NCBI GenBank assembly: GCA_023383015.1
Contig: JAHDXW010000021.1
Coordinates: forward strand, 1-51,766
DNA length: 51,766 nt
Direction: 5' to 3'
Source of the DNA: Paracoccaceae bacterium
GTDB lineage: Bacteria; Pseudomonadota; Alphaproteobacteria; Rhodobacterales; Rhodobacteraceae
Shown here: positions 35,044 through 42,972 of the stretch, piece by piece
How positions within the stretch are numbered: position 1 is the stretch's first letter
Layout of the letters: each line of letters opens with the position of its first letter
Translations under genes and position numbers: made by a program
The notes under the pieces: model-generated
What the model saw: the letters and a program-made list of their open reading frames with translations, nothing else
The model's database searches: none
What the model was told of the DNA's origin: nothing

Positions 35044-35949
35044 TCATGGCCCCGCGCCGGTCACCCGGCGGTGCCAGTCGGCGATGCCCGTCTCGAGCGT
35101 GAAGCGCGGCGCCCAGCCGAAGTCGCGCGCCGCGCGGGCGATCACGCAGGGACCGCGCAGATGCCGGGCGGGGTCGGTCCCCGGCCCCTCGGAGATCTCC
35201 GCCGCAGGCACCACCGCCTGCACGGCGGCGGCAAGATCGGCCCGCCGGCGCAGCCGCCCGCCGGTGACGTTGTAGACCGTCGCCGGCAGCTCGGCGGCCA
35301 GCGCCGCGGCCACCAGCGCCTCGGCCAGGTCGACGACATAGGTGAAGTCGCAGGGGTGGTCGGCGCCCGCCGCCAGGCGGACCGCTTCGCCCCGCAGCAC
35401 CCGCGGCAGGAAATACTCGCCGATCGCCGTGCCGCGGCCGAACACGAAGCCGGTGCGCACCGAGGCCACCGAGCTGCCAAACGCCCGGCGGTGGGCGGTG
35501 CACCAGACCTCGGCCATCAGCTTGGTCGCGTCGTAAAGGCCCAGCGGGTCGGGCGGCGCGTCCTCCTCCAGCGGCGCGAGGTCGGGACGGTGGCCGTAGA
35601 GCGTGGCGGTCGACAGCGCGACCAGGCGCGCCCCGGCGGCATGGGCAGCCTCCAGCATGTTCGCGGTGCCGGTGACGTTGACCGCCAGCGCCGCCGCGGC
35701 ATCGGCCCGCGCCGCCGCCGGCCCGACGACCGCCGCGCAATGGATCACCGCCCGCACCCCCGCCGCCGCCGTCCGGCAGGCGGCGCCGTCGCGCACGTCG
35801 AAGGCGATCCGCTCGGCCGCCGGCGCCCAGTGGGCGCGTCCCTCCCATGACCGCTCCGCCAGCCGCACGGCAAGGCCGCGCGCTGCCGCCGCCTCGGCCA
35901 CATGCTGGCCGACCATCCCGGCTCCCCCGGTGACCAGCACAAGGCTCAT
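35044..35949 (-). CDS. NAD(P)-dependent epimerase/dehydratase family protein
   Basis: A 301-residue extended SDR. The Rossmann motif is TGGAGMVG at 7-14, the active-site pair is LYDATK, and VRTGFVFGRG and CDFTYVVDLAEALV are typical downstream blocks. Members include sugar-nucleotide epimerases and uronate dehydrogenases; the catabolic company (TRAP importer, cupin, GntR) favours action on a free sugar or sugar acid rather than cell-wall precursors. ATG 35949 overlaps the cupin stop (ATGA on the minus strand). A 103-base gap separates it from the GntR gene, so there may be a second promoter there. Confidence 0.88.
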   Translation of the reverse strand: MSLVLVTGGAGMVGQHVAEAAAARGLAVRLAERSWEGRAHWAPAAERIAFDVRDGAACRTAAAGVRAVIHCAAVVGPAAARADAAAALAVNVTGTANMLEAAHAAGARLVALSTATLYGHRPDLAPLEEDAPPDPLGLYDATKLMAEVWCTAHRRAFGSSVASVRTGFVFGRGTAIGEYFLPRVLRGEAVRLAAGADHPCDFTYVVDLAEALVAAALAAELPATVYNVTGGRLRRRADLAAAVQAVVPAAEISEGPGTDPARHLRGPCVIARAARDFGWAPRFTLETGIADWHRRVTGAGP

Positions 35950-36329
35950 TGCCCGGCCCCGATCTCGCGGGTGGTGATCGGCGCATCGCCTGTCGGATGG
36001 ACGAGGTTGAGGAACACGAGCGGCTCGCCGCCGGTGTTGTCCAGGGCATGGGCGACCTGCGGCGGCGTCACCAGGATGTCGCCCTCCTCCACCTGATAGG
36101 ACTGCCCGTCCAGCCGCGCCACGCCGCGGCCGGCGAGGATCACCCAGATCTCGGCCTTGCCGGTGTGGATGTGCAGCGTGCAGCTGTCACCCGGCGCGAT
36201 CTGGTAGCGCGAGATCACCTGCGGCGGGGCGGCGCCGGCAGCAAGGTTGGCCCAGCGCAGCGGCAGCCGTCGGGCGCCGCCGTGCAGGACGTCGCTGGGG
36301 CGGGCAGGGGCGGAAGGCGGCATGCTCAT
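35946..36329 (-). CDS. Small cupin-domain protein
   Basis: A 127-residue single-domain cupin. SRYQIAPGDSCTLHIHTGKAEIW-type spacing gives the first motif, with H and E residues that could bind a metal, and EGDILVTPPQVAHALDN gives the second. It is likely an isomerase, a sugar-binding protein or a small dioxygenase-like enzyme; cupins in sugar-acid operons are often isomerases. The ATG at 36329 overlaps the TRAP large permease stop, and its own stop overlaps the epimerase start, so it is firmly inside the operon. A second ATG at 36323 is possible. Confidence 0.82.
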   Translation of the reverse strand: MSMPPSAPARPSDVLHGGARRLPLRWANLAAGAAPPQVISRYQIAPGDSCTLHIHTGKAEIWVILAGRGVARLDGQSYQVEEGDILVTPPQVAHALDNTGGEPLVFLNLVHPTGDAPITTREIGAGQ

Positions 36330-37612
36330 CGTGCGGGGGTCCCGTAGACAAGGTCGGGCAGCGTCAGCACCAGCCCGGGAAAGAGCGTGATCAGCACCAG
36401 CACCGCCGTCAGCGCCAGGATGTAGGGCAGGCACTCGCGCGCCACCTGCGCCACCGGGACACGGGCGATCTCGGCGACCACGAACAGCGCCATCCCCAGC
36501 GGTGGCGTGATCAGCCCGATCATCATGTTGACGATCATGACGATGCCGAAATGCACGGGGTCGATGCCGAGGTGCACCACCGCCGGCACCACCACCGGGG
36601 TCACCAGGATCAGGATGCCGGTGGTGTCCAGCACCATTCCCAGCACCAGCAACATCAGGTTGATGACCACAAGCAGGGCCAGCGGGCCGAGGCCGAGCGC
36701 CACCACCTCGCGGGTGATCGTCTGGGGAATCTGCTCGCGGGCGAGGATCCAGGCGAAGACATGCGCGGCGGCGACGATGATCAGCACCGCCCCCGAGGTG
36801 AGCGCGGTGTTGCGGAACGCCAGCCAGATGTCCGACCGGCGGGTCTCGCGCCGGTAAAGGACGCCGAGCAGCAGCGCATAGAGAACCCCCACCGCCGCGA
36901 CCTCGGTCGGCGTGAAGACGCCCGAGCGCATCCCGCCGATCAGCAGGAAGGGCGCGGCCAGCGCGGGCAGCGCGGCCACGACGGCCGACAGCCGCTCGGG
37001 CCCGCTGGCGCGCGGCAGCGCCGGAACGCCCGTGCGGTGGGCCCTCAGCCGCACCGTCAGCATCAGCGCCACCGCCATCAGCAGCCCCGGCACGATCCCG
37101 CCCAGGAACATCCGCCCCACCGAGACATCGGCGATGAAGGCATAGAGGACGGCGGCGATCGACGGCGGGATCACCGGGCCCACGGTCGCCGAGGCGGCCG
37201 TGATCGCGGCCGCATAGGAAGGGCTGTAGCCCGCCGCCCGCATCGCCCTGATCTCGATCGTGCCAAGCCCCGCGGCATCGGCCACCGCCGACCCCGACAT
37301 GCCCGAGAAGACGACCGAGGCAAGCGCGTTCACCTGCGCCAGACCCGCCTTCCAGTGGCCGACGAAGACGGCCGCGACGGCGAAGACGCGGGTCGTCACG
37401 CCGGTGGCGTTCATCAGGTTGCCCATCAGCAGGAACAGCGGGATCGCGATCAGCGTGAAGCTGTCCAGCCCGAAGGCCATGCGCTGGGCGACGATCGACA
37501 GCGGCACACCTGCCGCCCACACCCCCACCGCCCCGACCAGCAGGAGCGTCGCCGCCACCGGCAGGCCCGACATCAGGAAGCCGAGCAGCCCCGCGCCGTA
37601 GAGCCATGTCAT
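36326..37612 (-). CDS. TRAP transporter large permease (DctM family), second system
   Basis: A 428-residue polytopic membrane protein. AIPLFLLMGNLMNATGVT, VVFSGMSGSAVADAAGLGTI and VGPVIPPSIAAVLYAF are classic DctM blocks, and NMMIGLITPPLGMALFV ends the second half. It works with the small permease and binding protein encoded upstream on the minus strand. ATG 37612 overlaps the small permease stop, and its stop overlaps the cupin start. It is clearly different in sequence from the DctM at 31250, so the two TRAP systems are not a recent duplication and probably carry different acids. Confidence 0.92.
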   Translation of the reverse strand: MTWLYGAGLLGFLMSGLPVAATLLLVGAVGVWAAGVPLSIVAQRMAFGLDSFTLIAIPLFLLMGNLMNATGVTTRVFAVAAVFVGHWKAGLAQVNALASVVFSGMSGSAVADAAGLGTIEIRAMRAAGYSPSYAAAITAASATVGPVIPPSIAAVLYAFIADVSVGRMFLGGIVPGLLMAVALMLTVRLRAHRTGVPALPRASGPERLSAVVAALPALAAPFLLIGGMRSGVFTPTEVAAVGVLYALLLGVLYRRETRRSDIWLAFRNTALTSGAVLIIVAAAHVFAWILAREQIPQTITREVVALGLGPLALLVVINLMLLVLGMVLDTTGILILVTPVVVPAVVHLGIDPVHFGIVMIVNMMIGLITPPLGMALFVVAEIARVPVAQVARECLPYILALTAVLVLITLFPGLVLTLPDLVYGTPAR

Positions 37613-38121
37613 GGCGCGGCCTCGGGCGGCGCGGCGGGCAGGAACAGGCGCAGCGCCGAATGCAGCACGATCAGCCCGCTGCCCATGATCACCGGCCAGA
37701 TCAGCACCGCCATCGGAAGCCCGGTGCCGATCATCGTCATCGACCCCACGACCGCAAGCAGCCCGAGCGTGACCCAGCCGAGAAACAGGAACAGCGCCAC
37801 CATCGCCAACCCGATCGCGACCCCCAGCAGCCGCGACGCCCGGCCCGGCAGGGCGCGCTGCAGGCTGTCGACGGCGATGTGCGCGCCCCGCCGCGTGACC
37901 GCGCCGGCGGCGACATAGGCCAGCCAGATCATCAGGATCTTCGCGATCTCCTCGGCCCAGATGAAGGGGCTGGAAAAGAAGTAGCGGGCGCCGATCTGAA
38001 GATTCACGACGCCCGCGATGCCGGCCAGCAGCGCCACCGCCACCGCCTCCTCGACGTGCCCCAGCGCGGCCTCGGCCCGGGCGACCGCCGCAGCTGGTCC
38101 GCGCAGGGGGGCAGTGGCCAT
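37609..38121 (-). CDS. TRAP transporter small permease (DctQ family), second system
   Basis: A 170-residue protein with four predicted membrane helices. RYFFSSPFIWAEEIAKILMIW is a strong DctQ-type block, followed by RRGAHIAVDSLQRALPG. It starts five bases after the binding-protein gene and overlaps the large permease start (ATGA). It should bridge the binding protein and the large permease in the inner membrane. Confidence 0.9.
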   Translation of the reverse strand: MATAPLRGPAAAVARAEAALGHVEEAVAVALLAGIAGVVNLQIGARYFFSSPFIWAEEIAKILMIWLAYVAAGAVTRRGAHIAVDSLQRALPGRASRLLGVAIGLAMVALFLFLGWVTLGLLAVVGSMTMIGTGLPMAVLIWPVIMGSGLIVLHSALRLFLPAAPPEAAP

Positions 38122-38126
38122 TCGCC

Positions 38127-39158
38127 CTAGCCCGCCGCGCGGATGCGGTCGTAAAGCGCCGCGTCGCCGCCCCAGGTGGCGGCAAGCCCCGGGATCGCCG
38201 CCGCCGCGGCCGCCGCCCAGGCCTCCGGGTCGGTCGGGGTGACCAGCACCATCCCGTTTGCCACGAGCTCGGCCTTCACCCGTTCCTCGCCCGCCGTGAA
38301 GGCCTCGGTGATGTGGTCCGACCCGGCGCGCAGCGCCGCCCGCAGCGCCGCCTGGTCGTCGGCCGAAAGCTGCTGGAACGAGCTTTCGGCGATCAGGATC
38401 GTCCCCGGCGCGGCAAAAGACCAGGCGATCAGGTTCACGTACTTCGACACCTCGTAGAGCTTCTGCGACAGGATGGTGTCGAGCGGCGCGTCCGCCCCGT
38501 CGACGGTGCCGGCCTGCAGCGCCCCGTACATCTCGGCGAAGGCGATCGGCGTCGGCGAGGCGCCGAGCGCGGCGAACACCTGCGGATAGGGCGGCAGGTC
38601 GGCGACGCGGATCTTCTGGCCGGCCATGTCGGCGATGGTGTTGTAGGGCTTGCCGCGCGAGACGACATGGCGGGTGCCGCGGTGGAACCAGCCGACGATG
38701 CGCACGCCCGATGCCGCCAGCGTCCGGGCCTCCCAGTCGGCCCCCTGGGCGCCGTAGACCACCGACTGCCAGTGCGCGTTGTCGCGGAAGAGATAGGGCG
38801 CATCAAGCACGGACAGTTCCTTCAGATGCACGCTCGCCCCGCCCGGCGAGCCGAGCAGCATGTCGATCGAGCCGGTGCGGATCGCCACATGCATGTCGCG
38901 TTCGGTGCCGAGCTGCGAGGACGGAAACACCTCCAGCCGCACCCGCCCCTGGGTGGCGCGGTCAAGCTCGGCCGCCGCCAGCTCCATCCCGGTGTGAAAC
39001 TGGTGCGTCGGCGCCAGAACATGGCCAAGGCGCAGCGTCACCGCCTGCGCCCGCGCCGCCCGCGGCACGGCCGCCACCGCCGCCGCCCCGGCGAGCGCCG
39101 CAAGGGTCGCACGCCGCGTCATCCCGCCGGAGGCGGGGCCCCTCAGGATTGCACTCAT
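38127..39158 (-). CDS. TRAP transporter substrate-binding protein (DctP family), second system
   Basis: A 343-residue binding protein. The leader (MTRRATLAALAGAAAVAAV, cleavage near ARAQ) has a paired Arg that may use the Tat route. The mature sequence contains LRLGHVLAPTHQFHTG, VFPSSQLGTERDMHVAIRTG and AEMYGALQAGTVDGADAP, matching the sugar-acid-binding DctP group, with an Arg in the position that usually grips the carboxylate. ATG 39158 follows GGAGGAGAA; an internal ATG at 39122 is a less likely start. It is the first gene of the minus-strand operon and should set its specificity, most likely a uronate or other sugar acid. Confidence 0.92.
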   Translation of the reverse strand: MSAILRGPASGGMTRRATLAALAGAAAVAAVPRAARAQAVTLRLGHVLAPTHQFHTGMELAAAELDRATQGRVRLEVFPSSQLGTERDMHVAIRTGSIDMLLGSPGGASVHLKELSVLDAPYLFRDNAHWQSVVYGAQGADWEARTLAASGVRIVGWFHRGTRHVVSRGKPYNTIADMAGQKIRVADLPPYPQVFAALGASPTPIAFAEMYGALQAGTVDGADAPLDTILSQKLYEVSKYVNLIAWSFAAPGTILIAESSFQQLSADDQAALRAALRAGSDHITEAFTAGEERVKAELVANGMVLVTPTDPEAWAAAAAAAIPGLAATWGGDAALYDRIRAAG

Positions 39159-39173
39159 GGTTCTCCTCCCGGA

Positions 39174-39214
39174 TTTGATATTTGTTTTTTGATCGAGTGC
39201 CGGTCGTCTGTCAA
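39174..39214 (-). promoter_or_regulatory. Candidate promoter/operator of the second TRAP operon
   Basis: The most AT-rich patch of this area lies just upstream of the binding-protein gene. TTTGAT occurs at 39174-39179 and again at 39188-39193, 14 bases apart, reading as ATCAAA repeats on the coding strand. A perfect TTGACA (minus strand) lies at 39209-39214 with A-rich sequence 16-18 bases downstream, although no good -10 hexamer is seen. The repeats could be a GntR-type operator. Confidence 0.4.
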
Positions 39215-39308
39215 GACCGTCGCTCCGTCTGCCCGACTTGATTGCGCGCAAGGACGCGGCCGCCGCCGCATGGCATGCTGCTTTTGCGACGCGATGGGAG
39301 CGCGGGCG

Positions 39309-40154
39309 ATGCTGGTCCGGGCGGTCCTTCTGGCGGGGGCGGCGGCGGCCGCCGGCCTCGCCCTCCGTGCCCGCGGCGACATCCGCGCCGACCGGGCCGA
39401 GCGCGCGCGCCTCCGCGCCCTCCAGCCGCCAGCCCCGGCGCGCTTCGACCCCGCCATGGTGGCGGCGCTGCCCCTTCCCGCGCGCCGCTACTTCGCCTTC
39501 GCCATCGCCCCCGGCACGCCGCTCTGGCCGGTGGTCGAGGTCGGCATGTGCGGCACCCTCGCGCTCGGCACGCGCGAGGCGCCGCGCATCCTGCCGATGG
39601 CGGCCTGCCAGACGCTGGCCGCCCCGCACGGCTTCCTGTGGGAACTGCAGAGCCGCCTCCTCGGCCTGCCGGTCACGGGCTCGGATTCGGCGGGCTGGAC
39701 GCGCATGCGCGTGGCCGGCCTCCTGCCGGTCGCACGCGCGGGCGGCTCGGCCGACTTCGCCCGCTCGGCCTTCGGCCGGATGGTCGCCGAGGCCCTGTTC
39801 TGGAGCCCCGCTTCCCTGCTGCCGGGGCCGGGAATCGCCTGGGAGGCCGTCGATGCGGCAACCGCACGGGTGACCGCCACCCATGGCGGCCTCGCACAGG
39901 CCGTCGATCTGCGCCTGGACGGCGACGGCCAGCCGCTCGATGTGGTCTTCCAGCGCTGGACCGACGCCAACGCCGCGCGCCGCTTCCGCCTGCAGCCCTT
40001 CGGCGGCACGCTGGCCGATTTCCGCGATGCCGGTGGCTTCCGCCTGCCCTTTCGCGTCGACGCCGGCAACATGTTCGGGACCGCCGAATGGTTCCCCTTC
40101 TTCCGTGCCGAGGTCACGGCGATCCGCTTTCCCGCGCCGGGCCCGGGCCGCTGA
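39309..40154 (+). CDS. Uncharacterised protein, DUF6544/DUF6920-like
   Basis: A 281-residue protein of unknown function. An N-terminal hydrophobic stretch (LVRAVLLAGAAAAAGLALRA) is probably a membrane anchor or signal. The body has RRYFAFAIAPGTPLWPVVEV, WTRMRVAGLLPVARAGG, FGRMVAEALFWSPASLLPG and DAGNMFGTAEWFPFFRAEV, a block pattern I associate with DUF6544-type proteins. ATG 39309 was chosen because GGGAG lies seven bases upstream; ATGs at 39270 and 39294 are in frame. It is a lone + strand gene between two minus-strand groups and is divergent from the TRAP binding protein, so it is probably unrelated to the sugar pathway. Confidence 0.7.
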   Translation: MLVRAVLLAGAAAAAGLALRARGDIRADRAERARLRALQPPAPARFDPAMVAALPLPARRYFAFAIAPGTPLWPVVEVGMCGTLALGTREAPRILPMAACQTLAAPHGFLWELQSRLLGLPVTGSDSAGWTRMRVAGLLPVARAGGSADFARSAFGRMVAEALFWSPASLLPGPGIAWEAVDAATARVTATHGGLAQAVDLRLDGDGQPLDVVFQRWTDANAARRFRLQPFGGTLADFRDAGGFRLPFRVDAGNMFGTAEWFPFFRAEVTAIRFPAPGPGR

Positions 40155-40175
40155 CCGGCAGCGACGGGCCGCGTG

Positions 40176-41198
40176 CTACCGCTCCAGCATGATGACGGTC
40201 CGCACGACCTTCGGGTCGTCGAGGTCGGCGATGGCCTCGTTCAGCTCTTCCAGCGGCCGGCGCCGGGCCGTCAGGTGGTCGGTGCGGATCAGCCCCTCGC
40301 GGTGCCAGGCCAGCCCCTGGCGGATGTCGGCCCGGGTGAAACCCCGCGAGCCGAGGATCTCGTGCTCGCCCCACAGGACACGGTTGGTGTCCACGGCCAC
40401 CGGCGCCTTGGCCGTGCCCACCACCACCAGCCGCCCGCCGCGCGCCAGGCAAGCCAGGCCCGCGGCAAAGGCCGTGGCGCCGGGGGCGCACTGGATCACC
40501 GCATCGGCCCCCTGCCCCTCGGTCAGCGCGGCCACGGCGGCGGGCAGGGCATCGTCGGCGGGCAGGACGTGGTGCGCCCCCATCGCCCGGGCGGTGCCCT
40601 GCGCCTCGGCCGAGCGCGAGGCGGCGATCACCTCGGCCCCCATCAGCCGCGCGACCTGCACCGCGTTCGAGCCGATGCCGCCGACGCCGGTCACCAGCAC
40701 CCGCTCGCCCGCGGCCACCCGGGCGCGCAGCAGGGCATGCAGCGGCGTGCCGATGGCATCGGTGATGACCGCGGCGGCAGCAAGCTCGGTGCCGGCATCG
40801 AGCTTCAGGCAGTTCTCGGCGGGCAGCACGACGAAGTCGGCCATCGCCCCGTCGAAATCCACCCCCATGCGGCGGACCGCGATGCAGATGTTCTCGCGCC
40901 CGGCGCGGCAGTTCCGGCAGCGCCCGCAATGGGCGATGTAGTAGAGCGCGACCGCGTCGCCCTCGCCCAGCCCCGCCACCCCCGGCCCGGTCTCGGCCAC
41001 CCGCCCCGCCGCCTCGTGCCCCGGCACCACCGGCAGGGTCGAGGCAAAGCCGCCCTGCTGGAGGAACCTGTCCGACCCGCAGACTCCGCAGGCGGCCACC
41101 CGCACCAGCACCTCGCCCGGGCCGGGGCGCGGCACCGGACGGGTCTCGAAGGAAAAGGGCGCGTCATAGCGCGCCAGCACGGCGGCGCGCATCGTCAT
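40176..41198 (-). CDS. Zinc-dependent medium-chain alcohol dehydrogenase
   Basis: A 340-residue MDR enzyme. Catalytic zinc ligands are in CGVCGSD and PGHEAAGRV, and structural zinc is held by the four Cys of CGRCRNCRAGRENIC. The Rossmann motif is VTGVGGIGSNAVQVA. It oxidises a polyol or sugar alcohol with NAD(P), like sorbitol or threonine dehydrogenases. It overlaps the isomerase-like gene upstream (ATGA), so the two act together. It converges on the DUF6544-like gene with 21 bases between. Confidence 0.92.
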   Translation of the reverse strand: MTMRAAVLARYDAPFSFETRPVPRPGPGEVLVRVAACGVCGSDRFLQQGGFASTLPVVPGHEAAGRVAETGPGVAGLGEGDAVALYYIAHCGRCRNCRAGRENICIAVRRMGVDFDGAMADFVVLPAENCLKLDAGTELAAAAVITDAIGTPLHALLRARVAAGERVLVTGVGGIGSNAVQVARLMGAEVIAASRSAEAQGTARAMGAHHVLPADDALPAAVAALTEGQGADAVIQCAPGATAFAAGLACLARGGRLVVVGTAKAPVAVDTNRVLWGEHEILGSRGFTRADIRQGLAWHREGLIRTDHLTARRRPLEELNEAIADLDDPKVVRTVIMLER

Positions 41199-42652
41199 GC
41201 CACCCGCTCCGCCCCGATCCCGAGATGCATCGCCACTGCCTGCAGCGCCGCGCCATGGTGGCCCGAGCTGATCCCGGCATGATGCGTGGCCCCCGCGGCG
41301 ATCCAGCGGCTCATCCCCTCGCCCACGCCCATGCCGCGGAAGCGGAACATCAGGTGCGGCAGCTTCAGGCCCGTGGGCGGCGGCGGCTCGATCCGGCCCT
41401 CGGCGCAGAGGATCGCATGGCCTCCGGGGTCGCCCGCCCGGGGGGTGAAGGCGATGGCGGTGCCGTCGCGTTCGTCCACGTCGTAGCCGACCGCGCAGCC
41501 GCGCGCGTTGCGCCCCGATTCCTGCCCGCTGACGGCGATCCGGCAGGCCCCGCAGGAAGCGGCCTGGCGAAAGTCACCCTCGCCGGTGTTGGCGCACAGC
41601 ACCGCGTCGCGACGGTAGTCGGGGCTGTCGAGCTCGCAGTACAGCGTGTCGCCGCCGAGGAGCTTGCCCAGCAGCATCGCCACCGCCGTGACCGTGTCGC
41701 CGGTGCAGGTGAAGGGAAGACCGTGCGTCGTCAGATGCGCGAGCGCGAGACAGCCGAGCACCCCGATCTCGGGGTTGCCCACGGAATATTCGTTGCGGCA
41801 GTTGAAGGTGCCGCCGTCGAGGCGGTGGCGCAGCACCACCGCCTCCAGCGCCAGCGCCAGCCGCAGCGCGTCGCGGAAATCGGCGCTGGCGGCCGTGGCC
41901 GCGTCCAGGGGCATCCGCGCCCGGTAGGCCGCGGCCAGCGCCGCGACCTGCGGGGCGCCGACGGCGCGCCAGGCGTCCGTCACCTCGGCCGCGGGGATGT
42001 CGACCAGTTGCGTGCCGGTCGCCCGTTCCAGCGCCGCGGGGTCGCAGACGACGTTGAGATAGCCGTCGAGCGGCGCGCCCATCACGCCGAGGCGCGCCCG
42101 CATCAGCCGCCCCGCGACAGCCGCCGCGGCCACCGCCGCGCGCGCCCGCGACCAGGTGTCGGGGTCGGAGGCGGGCCCCGAGACCACCGGTGCCCGCCGC
42201 CCCTCGCGCCGCAGGAGGTTGTTGATCATCATGCAGCCCACCGGCACGCTGTTCGGCATGATCGAATGGGCGGTGAAGTCCGGCCCGACCGTATCGATCC
42301 CGGCGATGTTCAGGATCACCAGCGGCAGCCGCCCGACCTCGGCCAGCGCCGCGGCCTGATAGCCCGCCGGCGCGGCCATGGTCGGCGCGATCACCACCGC
42401 GTCGGGGGCGAAGGCGGCGATCCGCCGGCCGGCGGCGCGGCCGCTGTCGTGGTCGGTGACAAGGCCTGCGAACAGCACCTCGCCCGCATCGCCCAGCCGG
42501 GCGGCGGTCGCCTCGGCCCGGGCGGCCATGCCGGCGCGGAAGCCCGCGGGCAGCACCTCCTCGAAAAAGGGCATGTAGCCCGACAGCACCGCCACCCGCG
42601 CCGGCCGCCGCGCCAGCCCCGGCGCCACCGAGAATCCGCCCGCGTCCCTCAT
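41195..42652 (-). CDS. L-fucose/L-arabinose isomerase-like protein
   Basis: A 485-residue protein with the look of the fucose/arabinose isomerase superfamily: an N-terminal domain with a Rossmann-like start (RVAVLSGYMPFFEEVLP, DAVVIAPTMAAPAGYQ, LPLVILNIAG) and a C-terminal domain with GVLGCLALAHLTTHGLPFTCTGD-type metal-site sequences (including ETE/CTGD-like acidic positions). I could not identify all metal ligands, so catalysis is likely but not certain. GAGGCGG precedes ATG 42652. Paired with a zinc dehydrogenase it probably interconverts a ketose and an aldose, or handles a related polyhydroxy compound. Confidence 0.7.
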   Translation of the reverse strand: MRDAGGFSVAPGLARRPARVAVLSGYMPFFEEVLPAGFRAGMAARAEATAARLGDAGEVLFAGLVTDHDSGRAAGRRIAAFAPDAVVIAPTMAAPAGYQAAALAEVGRLPLVILNIAGIDTVGPDFTAHSIMPNSVPVGCMMINNLLRREGRRAPVVSGPASDPDTWSRARAAVAAAAVAGRLMRARLGVMGAPLDGYLNVVCDPAALERATGTQLVDIPAAEVTDAWRAVGAPQVAALAAAYRARMPLDAATAASADFRDALRLALALEAVVLRHRLDGGTFNCRNEYSVGNPEIGVLGCLALAHLTTHGLPFTCTGDTVTAVAMLLGKLLGGDTLYCELDSPDYRRDAVLCANTGEGDFRQAASCGACRIAVSGQESGRNARGCAVGYDVDERDGTAIAFTPRAGDPGGHAILCAEGRIEPPPPTGLKLPHLMFRFRGMGVGEGMSRWIAAGATHHAGISSGHHGAALQAVAMHLGIGAERVA

Positions 42653-42972
42653 TCCGCCTCCACACCCATGATCCCGGGCTGCCGCGCGGCCACCCCGCCC
42701 GCAGCCGCACTTGCCCGCGCGCGCCCCCGCGCCGGGCGGGGTGCGGGATTCGCCCGCGCCCCCATCCATCAGGACGACGGCCCCGGCGTCCACCCCCTGC
42801 CGGCCCTGCTGCCGCCGCCGCACCGCGGCGCCCGCGACGCCGCCGCCCCTGACCGCGCCGGCCCGGCCGCCGGGGCGGCGATCTGCCGCTTTGGCGCCGC
42901 CACCGGCGTGCCTATCCTGCTGGCGCTCCGCCCGGGCGACGGCGGCAGCGGGCATGGCAGGGGGCGTGGCGG
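42653..42972. other. 320-base gap upstream of the multicopper oxidase, possible small gene
   Basis: The region between the divergent isomerase and oxidase genes holds no recognised feature except a + strand frame from ATG 42668 to the TGA at 42976 (102 codons). Its third codon positions are about 90% G or C, as in true genes here, and its stop overlaps the oxidase ATG as ATGA. The product is Pro/Ala/Gly/Arg-rich, with a single Cys (GAAICRFGAATG) in its last third, and matches nothing I know. It may be a small copper-associated protein or only a chance frame. Confidence 0.3.
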
